Source: CAYRXE01 sp964428205
Lineage (GTDB): Bacteria; Patescibacteriota; Gracilibacteria; Peribacterales; Peribacteraceae
Assembly: GCA_964428205.1 (NCBI GenBank)
Contig: CAYRXE010000035.1
Location: 1 to 10,320 of the forward strand
Length of the DNA: 10,320 nucleotides
Direction: 5' to 3'
Shown one piece after another: positions 5,381 to 10,320 of this stretch. The stretch's first letter is position 1; each line of letters opens with the position of its first letter. The position numbers and the translations under genes are program-made. The notes below the pieces were generated by a model that made no database searches, had not been told where the DNA came from, and saw nothing but the letters and a program-made list of their open reading frames with translations.

Positions 5381-6436
5381 ATGCTTTGTATTGCTGCGTT
5401 CATCGTCTTCGGAGTACTTGCGATTTTTTCGGCAGCGTTTCGCCCGCTTGCGGCGAAAGCGTGGAGGTGTGTTGTTCTTCGCATCACGCTGCGTCCTTGC
5501 GATGTCAGCTTCGGTGACGAGCTGAAGACGCGCATGGTCGCCAAGCTAATGTTTCGGGCACCTCGGACAGCAAAGTTTATTGATCGCTGGATGGAGTTAT
5601 TTGCATTTGCCTTCGTGGCCTTGAGCATCTGGAGTTTGGTCTATGTACTTATCGGCGGCCTCAATTTGTACGTGTACGGCACATGCAGCCCAAGTGATGT
5701 TGAATCTTGCTCACTTTCGGGCGAAGCGTGCGGTGTCGATCAGGCGAAGTTGGGGTTCATCGATGCCGTGCAGCAAAACAGACTTGTCGAATGGACTGCA
5801 GGACCCGTCATGCGTCTTACAGAGACGGTAAGCAGAATCCCAGATCGCCTGCGAACTTGGGAGCCAAAAGACTTCCTCAGTCCGACGGCTACATTTAAAC
5901 AACCGGAGGATACGTCCAAGCCGTATGCAATCGAGGTGATTGATCCGTCCTGCAAATTCTGCAGGGCGCTCACACGGAATCTTGATGAATCGGATTTCTT
6001 TGAGTCTCACAATGTCAGCTACCTCTTGTACCCCATTCCGTTGCCGGAGGGGAATACAAAGTTCCCTCATTCCATGCTCATGGCCTCGTACATTGAGGCC
6101 GTCAAAACACCGCTGCAACCTTCGCGCAGAGGCGCGGATTGGGAGTTGCTCCTCAAAATCTTTGAGGGTGACATGCAGGATCGATTTGTCCTCAGTTTCA
6201 CTGCAGCAGAAGCAGAGATTCAGTTGCAGCAGTTCCTTCGTGATATGGGATACAGCCAGGCGCAGATACGCGAGATTGCCTCACGCGCGCGTTCTTCCGA
6301 AGTGCAGCATTCGCTTGCTGAGCAAAAACTGATTGTGGAGGAACGTGTACGCACTATCCGCATTCCGACCTTCATCACGAACGGAAGAAGGTATGACCGC
6401 GCGATGTCTGTGACAGAGCTTGAGCGTCTTCGCTGA
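5381..6436 (+). CDS. Membrane-anchored thioredoxin/DsbA-like protein (CKFC active site)
   Basis: The 351-residue product has a hydrophobic N-terminus (about 2-20), a basic segment with several cysteines (C30, C40), a second membrane helix (about 71-94) and a large domain expected outside the cytoplasm. That domain has three cysteines near its start (C101, C110, C117), then IEVIDPSCKFCRAL (184-197) with the redox pair C191/C194. RIPTFITNGRRY (327-338) supplies the cis-proline (P329) and following strand of a thioredoxin fold. An insert of about 120 mostly helical residues between these resembles DsbA or DsbG/DsbC-type folds. It may form, reduce or isomerise disulfides. It starts two bases after the desulfurase stop and has no SD or promoter, so translational coupling is likely. 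Its stop touches the stop of the convergent lipoprotein gene. Redox direction cannot be told from sequence. Confidence 0.85.
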   Translation: MLCIAAFIVFGVLAIFSAAFRPLAAKAWRCVVLRITLRPCDVSFGDELKTRMVAKLMFRAPRTAKFIDRWMELFAFAFVALSIWSLVYVLIGGLNLYVYGTCSPSDVESCSLSGEACGVDQAKLGFIDAVQQNRLVEWTAGPVMRLTETVSRIPDRLRTWEPKDFLSPTATFKQPEDTSKPYAIEVIDPSCKFCRALTRNLDESDFFESHNVSYLLYPIPLPEGNTKFPHSMLMASYIEAVKTPLQPSRRGADWELLLKIFEGDMQDRFVLSFTAAEAEIQLQQFLRDMGYSQAQIREIASRARSSEVQHSLAEQKLIVEERVRTIRIPTFITNGRRYDRAMSVTELERLR

Positions 6437-6988
6437 TTACCAAGCGCAACCAATCACGAGGTTGTCTTGCACGGCGAGATCGGCGTCATTGATGGTGATG
6501 GCTGTGTCTGCCCCAATGGGCAATGTGCCGACGTTCGTCCACTTGTCGCAACCACCTTCGACTTCTTCGCTGCCTTCGCTGGTGTTGCGGCGCTCGAACA
6601 CGAGAGCTCCTGCAGCTTTGCGCACCACAGCTTGGAATCCACCACCGGCCCAGTAGTACTCATACGCGGCAATGATGTTTGTACCCTTATAGGTCGAAGC
6701 GTTTAAACGCTGCATGGCAGGACCTTCTTCGGTGTATTCCATGGCGAGCGGGATCGACGTATTTGCGAGCGGCGGCATGACGAGAGAAAGCGTGAATGTG
6801 GACTGGTACATGCCATCATCGTCTTGGCTTTCCTGGCTGTTTACGCCCGGGGTAATAGTGACTTCGGCAGGAACAACAACGTCTCCACCGACTTTTTGGG
6901 AGGGCTGCTGCGTGCTTGGTCCAAACATGGAACATGCGCTCAGGAGAGCGCAAAGAGTGGCGAGAGCGAGCATGCGAGTGTGCTTCAT
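6437..6988 (-). CDS. Lipoprotein, function unknown
   Basis: The 183-residue product starts MKHTRMLALATLCALLSAC, a lipoprotein signal with lipidated Cys19. A short Pro/Gln/Ser linker (about 22-33) leads to a beta-rich domain rich in Thr, Val and Ala. Only two cysteines are in that domain (C147 and C181, near the C-terminus), suggesting one disulfide. The segment GTNIIAAYEYYWAGGGFQAVV (102-122) is the most hydrophobic part but is not a clear helix. I do not recognise a family. The start at 6988 was chosen because the signal peptide begins there; an upstream in-frame start adds 21 residues that overlap the promoter. Divergent from the ligase-like gene, with two inverted repeats between them, so common regulation with envelope glycan genes is possible. 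Confidence 0.82.
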   Translation of the reverse strand: MKHTRMLALATLCALLSACSMFGPSTQQPSQKVGGDVVVPAEVTITPGVNSQESQDDDGMYQSTFTLSLVMPPLANTSIPLAMEYTEEGPAMQRLNASTYKGTNIIAAYEYYWAGGGFQAVVRKAAGALVFERRNTSEGSEEVEGGCDKWTNVGTLPIGADTAITINDADLAVQDNLVIGCAW

Positions 6989-7023
6989 ACGTGAGGAGGG
7001 AAAATACGGCAGCGATAGTACCA
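6989..7023 (-). promoter_or_regulatory. Promoter and leader of the lipoprotein gene, with shared 9-mer TGCCGTATT
   Basis: On the minus strand an extended -10, TGG-TACTAT (complement of 7015-7023), is followed by TGCCGTATT (complement of 7003-7011), a CCCTCCTC pyrimidine run and the ATG at 6988. The 9-mer stands exactly 14 bases before the ATG, as it does before the DoxX-family gene. Which element is the true -10 cannot be settled from sequence. No convincing -35 box is seen. Confidence 0.4.
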
Positions 7024-7055
7024 TGCGGCTTCGCTCAAATGAAAAGACCAAGCCC

Positions 7056-7072
7056 GACTATTTTGAATAGTC
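7056..7072. repeat. Inverted repeat 1 in the lipoprotein/ligase divergent region
   Basis: GACTATT (7056-7062) and AATAGTC (7066-7072) form a perfect 7-base dyad with a 3-base centre. It lies upstream of both predicted promoters, as an operator would, and has no T run to suggest a terminator. Confidence 0.5.
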
Positions 7073-7075
7073 ATA

Positions 7076-7095
7076 TCGGCGTAGTGCTACGCCGA
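7076..7095. repeat. Inverted repeat 2 in the lipoprotein/ligase divergent region
   Basis: Nine-base arms TCGGCGTAG (7076-7084) and CTACGCCGA (7087-7095) flank a 2-base centre. It begins only 3 bases after inverted repeat 1. As RNA it would fold with a 4-base loop, but no T run follows on either strand. A regulator site is more likely than a terminator. Confidence 0.6.
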
Positions 7096-7149
7096 CACGG
7101 TGCGCTAACCAATCGGATCAATATGTCATCTATGTTGCACGGAGCCGTA

Positions 7150-7158
7150 TGGCATACT
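7150..7158 (+). promoter_or_regulatory. Extended -10 of the ligase-like gene; leaderless arrangement
   Basis: TGG-CATACT at 7150-7158 ends exactly 6 bases before the ATG at 7165. The hexamer CATACT and the 6-base distance are identical to those before the cysteine desulfurase gene at 4179. No good -35 box is present, as is common for extended -10 promoters. Confidence 0.5.
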
Positions 7159-7164
7159 TGTGCC

Positions 7165-9135
7165 ATGCGACTCCAAAAACTCCTTACGCCCGCTACGTTC
7201 ATTCCTCTGCTCGTGGCCGCGCTGCTGGTTTGGTCTTTTTTTATAAGAGCAGGAAAGGGGATTGAGTCGGCGTGGGTGATGGCACTGGTTGCCGGAGTGT
7301 GTGTGCTGCTTGCTCCATTGGATTCGAAAGGGTCTCGACCGGTTCCACTTTGGGCATTTTGGGCTGGCATCGCGTTTTTGCTCTGGAGTACTGCCAGTTG
7401 GTTTTTGTCGTCGGTGAATACCTACGGACTCGATGAACTCCTTCGCGACGGTGCTGGGTTTCTCCTCTTCTGTACGGCAGCCCGCTATGCAGATAATGAA
7501 GAGTTACTGCGAAAGTGTTTTGTGATTCTCACGAGCCTGGCGTTCCTCGGGTGCTTGATTGGTGTGATGGTCTATGTGCTCCAGCCAGTGAGCCGTTTTT
7601 CGGGAGTGTTCTTTCATATCCTCGATGTACGTGACTACTGGCCCAATGCTTGGGCGGAGTGGCTTTTGCTCGTGTGGCCGGTGAGTATTCTCGCGTTGCA
7701 GAATGTGAGGCGGGTATGGAGGACGGTTGTTCCGGGAATCCTCTTGGCCGGATTACTCCTGAGTTTTTCTCGTGGAGCAGTACTCGTGCTCGTCGCACAG
7801 CTCGTGCTCGGGTTTGTCTTCATGTACTGGATCACGGCAAAGAAGAAGACGAAGAACAAAACAATGATGAACGCCGCCTTCGATGCGCTTGCGATCTTTG
7901 TGACGGCTGCAGTGCTCTTCTCTGCTGTGCACATGTTGCGCAGTCAGATCTTCCCGGTGGAATCCGTGACGGCAAAGGTGACGCTCACGGCGAGCGAAGG
8001 CACACAGACGGTCAGCGAACGCAAAGACTTTTGGCAGCAGTCGTTGCAGTTGTCGTTCATGCGTCCGCTCTTTGGGTTTGGCCCAGGCACGTTCCGCTTT
8101 GTGCAACCGCAGTTACAAGAAGAAGTTCTCGCCACATCCGACCATCCACATAACGTCATCCTCAAGCTCGCGATGGAGCGAGGCTGGCCAACGGCACTCT
8201 TCTTCCTGATCTTCATTGTGCTTTCGGTTCTCCCCGCAGTCCTCGCCGCATGGCGCAAAGATGCACAAGGTTTCCTCATAGCTTTGGCTGTCTTTGGAGT
8301 ACTCCTGCATAACCTCATCGACTACAACTTGCAGTTCACGCTCATTGCCGTGCCCTTGTGGCTGCTGCTTGGCATCGCGGTGCAGCAGAAAGGCGTGAAG
8401 CTCAGTTGGTTTGCCAAGATCTCTCGTCAGTTCACGTTCCTTACCAAGTCCAAGAAAGTGCCGGTGTATCAGTGGAGTGCGCAGATCGTGCTGGCGGTGA
8501 TTCTTCTTCTCGTGATCGTGATAGAAGGACGCTTTGTGGTGCTGGAACGCTTGGCACAGAACGTCCGTGCACAGAATCCCACTGCTGCGATTGATCTGTA
8601 CGAAAAAGCTCGCGGGTCACTCTTCCCTCGAGACCTCCATATAGAAGAGGCGCAGTTGCTCATGAGCCAGAACCGTTTGAGTGAGGCACAGACGGTGCTC
8701 CAAGATTTTCATAAGCGTGCTCCATTGGATGCTCGCATGTGGCTTGTGCTTGGAGACTTTAGTATGAAGACCATGCGCATGGATGATGCGCGCTCTGCCT
8801 ACGCTCGCGCATATGCTCTCTCGACATGGAACGATCTGCGTCCACTCCACGGGCTGCTTCTAGTGTTGGGTCGTGCAGGTTCTCAGCAAGAGCTCACGGA
8901 GCTCTTCCCTGTCGCCTCTGATGTCATCATGGAGTACCTCGAGGCCATTCGTCACAATACCCACTTCATCGCACTCTCCTGGCACACGGATGAATTTCAG
9001 CGCGTCGCCCGCCTGATGGCCCAGATGTACCCGGCACAAAGCGAGGAGTTCACGAGACTCGCCAACGAGATCCAGCTCCTGAGTAGTCGTGCCAAGGCCG
9101 CACGTGCCCGCGAACGAAGGGGATACTTGTGGTAA
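7165..9135 (+). CDS. O-antigen-ligase-like (Wzy_C/WaaL-type) membrane protein with C-terminal TPR-like domain
   Basis: The 656-residue product has about ten to twelve membrane helices in residues 10-460, then a soluble helical tail. Features of the O-antigen ligase/polymerase superfamily: LLSFSRGAVLVL (199-210) with the conserved Arg203, RPLFGFGPGTF (300-310) and DHPHNVILKLAMERGWPTALFF (326-347) with H329, N330 and E338 in the large periplasm-side loop; a second LHNLIDYNLQ lies at 381-390. These enzymes move or join lipid-linked glycans onto lipid A core, proteins or other glycans. The tail (about 465-640) has paired helices such as AAIDLYEKARGSLFP, AEAQTVLQ and DDARSAYARAYALS, typical of TPR repeats, as in some protein O-glycosylation ligases. 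The start at 7165 was set by the first membrane segment and the -10 box; an upstream in-frame start would read through the whole divergent region. Acceptor and donor are unknown. Confidence 0.88.
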   Translation: MRLQKLLTPATFIPLLVAALLVWSFFIRAGKGIESAWVMALVAGVCVLLAPLDSKGSRPVPLWAFWAGIAFLLWSTASWFLSSVNTYGLDELLRDGAGFLLFCTAARYADNEELLRKCFVILTSLAFLGCLIGVMVYVLQPVSRFSGVFFHILDVRDYWPNAWAEWLLLVWPVSILALQNVRRVWRTVVPGILLAGLLLSFSRGAVLVLVAQLVLGFVFMYWITAKKKTKNKTMMNAAFDALAIFVTAAVLFSAVHMLRSQIFPVESVTAKVTLTASEGTQTVSERKDFWQQSLQLSFMRPLFGFGPGTFRFVQPQLQEEVLATSDHPHNVILKLAMERGWPTALFFLIFIVLSVLPAVLAAWRKDAQGFLIALAVFGVLLHNLIDYNLQFTLIAVPLWLLLGIAVQQKGVKLSWFAKISRQFTFLTKSKKVPVYQWSAQIVLAVILLLVIVIEGRFVVLERLAQNVRAQNPTAAIDLYEKARGSLFPRDLHIEEAQLLMSQNRLSEAQTVLQDFHKRAPLDARMWLVLGDFSMKTMRMDDARSAYARAYALSTWNDLRPLHGLLLVLGRAGSQQELTELFPVASDVIMEYLEAIRHNTHFIALSWHTDEFQRVARLMAQMYPAQSEEFTRLANEIQLLSSRAKAARARERRGYLW

Positions 9136-9187
9136 ACGTAAGAATGGGTTGTTAATCCCGTCTTAACCTCGAACGTGTGTACTCCCG

Positions 9188-9216
9188 TTGCACCGGGAAC
9201 ATTCTGTACGTACACT
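9188..9216 (+). promoter_or_regulatory. Promoter of the RskA-like lipoprotein gene
   Basis: TTGCAC (9188-9193) and TACACT (9211-9216) are separated by 17 bases. The ATG at 9229 lies 12 bases after the -10, giving a leader of about five bases. The -35 box is framed exactly by CCCG (9184-9187) and CGGG (9194-9197), and the 8-base palindrome GTACGTAC (9206-9213) overlaps the -10, so a repressor site is possible. Confidence 0.5.
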
Positions 9217-9228
9217 CATCTCCTGCTT

Positions 9229-9684
9229 ATGAAAAAGCTCTCCACCCTCCTCCTCGTACTCGCTCTGCCGCTCGTTCTTACGAGCTGCTTTGGCCGAACG
9301 CCACCTAGTCACCCGCAATTTGGCAAAGAAACGTGGTTGGGCATTTCTGCGCTGGCAGGAACCAAGGATGCAGGTGTGAATGGTGCCGCTCTTGGTCACT
9401 TCTTTGAGCAGGGTAAGTTCATTCTTTCGATCCAGCTGAATATTGATGCCGCTCCAAAGGGTAAGGAATACCACGCGTGGCTCCAGAAGGGCGAAACAAC
9501 CGAGCGCGAGTACTTGGGCGAGCTCATGTCTCCCACCGGAGACGTGCGTCACGTGCTCAACTTCACCTCCGACAAAGACCTCCGAGAGTTCCGTAACGTC
9601 CTTGTGACGTTGCAGGATGCAGGCAAAACAGCTGTTCCTGGCGAGATTCTCGCGAAAGGAATACTCGAAGATTCCAAGAAATAA
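9229..9684 (+). CDS. Lipoprotein resembling the anti-sigma factor RskA C-terminal domain
   Basis: The 151-residue product starts MKKLSTLLLVLALPLVLTSC, a lipoprotein signal with lipidated Cys20. The mature part is a single domain. The stretch EYHAWLQKGETTEREYLGEL (80-99) and RNVLVTLQDAGKTAVPGEILAKG (122-144) recall the pattern of the extracytoplasmic RskA C-terminal domain (YxxWL...G, then VTLE.AGG...P.G.VL..G). There is no membrane helix after a cytoplasmic anti-sigma domain and no sigma factor gene next to it, so it is unlikely to be an anti-sigma factor itself. It may be a stand-alone surface domain of the same fold. The start at 9229 is fixed by the signal peptide; an upstream frame start at 9175 would lie before the promoter. 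Family placement is by motif recall and needs a profile search. Confidence 0.82.
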   Translation: MKKLSTLLLVLALPLVLTSCFGRTPPSHPQFGKETWLGISALAGTKDAGVNGAALGHFFEQGKFILSIQLNIDAAPKGKEYHAWLQKGETTEREYLGELMSPTGDVRHVLNFTSDKDLREFRNVLVTLQDAGKTAVPGEILAKGILEDSKK

Positions 9685-9861
9685 GAGGTCCCAAACTCCT
9701 AAAAAGGTACGGTTTGGCGCTTCGATGGCGTTTAGATTTCTCCATACAGCAAGAAGCACCCCCTACGCAGTGCGTGGATGGTGGTGATTGCGCTCTCGGA
9801 TCCTGTTTCCATGTTTCTCTATGCCTCTTGTGATCCGAAGACGTACCTTTGGGTCACTCCG

Positions 9862-9892
9862 CTCTCAGTTCTCCTTAGTACAGAACTGGGAG
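9862..9892. repeat. Strong hairpin enclosing the stop codon of the candidate small ORF
   Basis: Eleven paired bases (ten Watson-Crick and one G-U when read on the plus strand; the minus-strand copy has an A-C mismatch there) join 9862-9872 to 9882-9892 around a 9-base loop. The loop holds the TAA stop (complement of 9875-9877) of the small minus-strand ORF. No T run follows, so it is not a standard intrinsic terminator; RNA stabilisation or a protein-binding dyad are alternatives. Confidence 0.55.
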
Positions 9893-9988
9893 GCTCATCA
9901 TGTTCAACGTAAGGAAGGTGATGAGCACCGCGTGCATAAGCACGAGGGGGAGTGAAGCGCGGTGTGTGAAGGGCTTCACGTAGTTCAT
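9875..9988 (-). CDS. Candidate 37-residue membrane peptide with a perfect Shine-Dalgarno
   Basis: The minus-strand ATG at 9988 opens a 37-codon frame ending in TAA. The peptide starts MNYVKPFTHRASLPLVLMHA. Three basic or partly basic residues (K5, H9, R10) precede about 25 mostly hydrophobic residues, predicting one membrane helix with the N-terminus inside. AGGAGGT (complement of 9992-9998) lies three bases before the ATG; it is the only full SD in the window. A promoter-like pair lies about 70 bases upstream, and the leader can pair with the SD. I do not recognise the sequence. It could be a small membrane regulator, a type I toxin-like peptide or a chance ORF. Support comes from the SD, the peptide composition and its place in an otherwise empty stretch. 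Confidence 0.5.
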   Translation of the reverse strand: MNYVKPFTHRASLPLVLMHAVLITFLTLNMMSLPVLY

Positions 9989-9991
9989 AGT

Positions 9992-9998
9992 ACCTCCT
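9992..9998 (-). promoter_or_regulatory. Shine-Dalgarno AGGAGGT of the small ORF, possibly masked by its leader
   Basis: On the minus strand CTACAGGAGGT (complement of 9992-10002) can pair with upstream ACCTCGTAG (complement of 10029-10037) as nine base pairs with a two-base bulge. A second upstream run, CCTCC within the complement of 10020-10027, could also pair with GGAGG. Either would hide the ribosome site. Confidence 0.4.
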
Positions 9999-10057
9999 GT
10001 AGGGGAGCGCGAGACTCTAGGGAGGGGTCTACGAGGTGTCTAGGCCTATTTGACAAG

Positions 10058-10085
10058 ATTAGAATATAGTTCAAATTGATCTAAA
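10058..10085 (-). promoter_or_regulatory. Candidate promoter of the small ORF
   Basis: On the minus strand TTTAGA (complement of 10080-10085) is followed after 16 bases by TCTAAT (complement of 10058-10063), matching four and five of six consensus bases. Transcription would start near 10051 and give a leader of about 60 bases. The surrounding DNA is A+T rich, so chance matches are more likely here. Confidence 0.35.
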
Positions 10086-10256
10086 ATGACCTCAAAAAGA
10101 CCCATATCCAGGCAAAACCTGCTCCACCCCCGACTGTTACCAGGCAATATTGTTCACTTTTTTTATACAAAATACTGTAACAATTAGGCCCTTAATCCGT
10201 TGCATGTCAAACATCCACAAAGAAGGTTCTGAGAATCGACAGATTTGGCCCAATGA

Positions 10257-10320
10257 TGGTCGGGGCGAAAGGACTCGAACCTTCGACCTCGCGGTCCCGA
10301 ACCGCGCGCTCTACCAACTG
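10257..10320 (-). tRNA. tRNA-Pro (anticodon CGG), 5' end beyond the window
   Basis: The minus strand shows the D-arm part GTTGGTAGAGCGC, the anticodon stem CGCGG/CCGCG around loop TTCGGGA (anticodon CGG, reading CCG proline codons), the T loop TTCGAGT, the 3' acceptor strand CGCCCCG and an encoded CCA (complement of 10257-10259). The 5' acceptor strand and first D-arm bases lie past the right edge. Confidence 0.96.

Larger units (their letters stand above)
9685..10256. other. 572-base stretch without a long gene
   Basis: No ORF longer than about 60 codons with a credible start is present. It holds a weak inverted repeat just after the lipoprotein gene (9691-9696 with 9712-9717, no T run), a candidate 37-residue peptide gene on the minus strand with hairpin, leader and promoter (9862-10085), and an A+T-rich part from about 10045. 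The A+T-rich part includes a second possible minus-strand promoter, TTGACA-16-CCTAAT (complement of 10205-10210 and 10183-10188). No known structured RNA was recognised. Confidence 0.6.

Noticed and set aside
6916..7164. Upstream in-frame extension of the ligase-like gene by 83 codons
   Set aside because: It would overlap the divergent lipoprotein gene and its promoter; the first membrane segment and the -10 box support the ATG at 7165.
7650..8153. Plus-strand ORF of 167 codons
   Set aside because: Shifted frame inside the ligase-like gene; composition is Arg/Cys/His rich and nothing like a real protein.
9691..9717. Inverted repeat CCAAAC/GTTTGG after the lipoprotein gene at 9229
   Set aside because: Six-base stem, 15-base loop and no T run; too weak to call a terminator.
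9163..9759. Minus-strand ORF of 198 codons across the lipoprotein gene at 9229
   Set aside because: Antisense to a gene with a good signal peptide and promoter; no own promoter or family motif.
9778..9912. Plus-strand 44-codon ORF (starts MVVIALSDPVSMFLYAS)
   Set aside because: No SD, no -10 box at leaderless distance and overlaps the better supported minus-strand small ORF; kept only as a remote possibility.
10050..10070. TTGACA at 10050-10055 on the plus strand as a promoter
   Set aside because: No acceptable -10 box at 15-19 bases and no plus-strand gene downstream in the window.
1..10320. Alternative genetic code with TGA read as an amino acid, as in some CPR lineages
   Set aside because: msrB and the CXXC protein end at TGA in the right place for their families, and no TGA interrupts a recognised domain.
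1..10320. CRISPR array, insertion sequence, integrase or phage gene
   Set aside because: No spaced direct repeats, transposase or integrase motifs or terminal inverted repeats were found; the only tandem repeat is the 7-bp array.

Overview
The window (about half G+C by eye) is compact bacterial DNA with standard stop-codon use; TGA ends at least two real genes. It carries 13 supported protein genes (one cut by the window edge), two tRNA genes (one cut) and one very small candidate gene. No mobile element, CRISPR array or phage gene was seen. Apart from the GroES/GroEL pair, genes are mostly single or in pairs. Nearly all lack a Shine-Dalgarno (SD) sequence. Several start a few bases after a -10 box, as expected for leaderless mRNAs. 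This style, a run of small lipoproteins and the O-antigen-ligase-like protein would fit a Patescibacteria/CPR lineage (for example Peribacteria-like), but that placement is inference from style and not from a marker tree.

Layout. 1-855 (minus): 5' part of groEL and complete groES, separated by a 7-bp tandem repeat and preceded by a CIRCE-like operator overlapping a sigma-70 promoter. 984-1712 (plus): Asn/Gly/Ser-rich lipoprotein. 1718-2338 (minus): M23 (LytM-type) peptidase lipoprotein. 2422-2850 (minus): DoxX-family membrane protein with a clear terminator. 2928-3293 (plus): methionine sulfoxide reductase MsrB. 3333-3418 (plus): tRNA-Leu(CAG), followed one base later by a small membrane protein gene (3420-3722). 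3723-4118 (minus): VOC/glyoxalase-like protein. 4179-6436 (plus): a two-gene unit, a SufS-like cysteine desulfurase and a membrane-anchored CXXC thioredoxin/DsbA-like protein. 6437-6988 (minus): lipoprotein of unknown function. 7165-9135 (plus): O-antigen-ligase-like polytopic protein with a C-terminal helical (TPR-like) domain. 9229-9684 (plus): lipoprotein resembling the RskA C-terminal domain. 9685-10256: mostly non-coding, with a candidate 37-residue membrane peptide on the minus strand that has the only strong SD in the window. 10257-10320 (minus): 3' part of tRNA-Pro(CGG).

Common themes are protein quality and thiol chemistry (GroES/EL, MsrB, cysteine desulfurase, CXXC protein, DoxX) and the cell envelope (M23 peptidase, four lipoproteins, ligase-like protein). 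The most notable features are the SD-less, leaderless-looking expression signals, the compensated CIRCE variant, the 7-bp repeat between groES and groEL, a 9-mer at identical distance before two start codons, and the SD-bearing tiny ORF whose leader can pair with its own SD.
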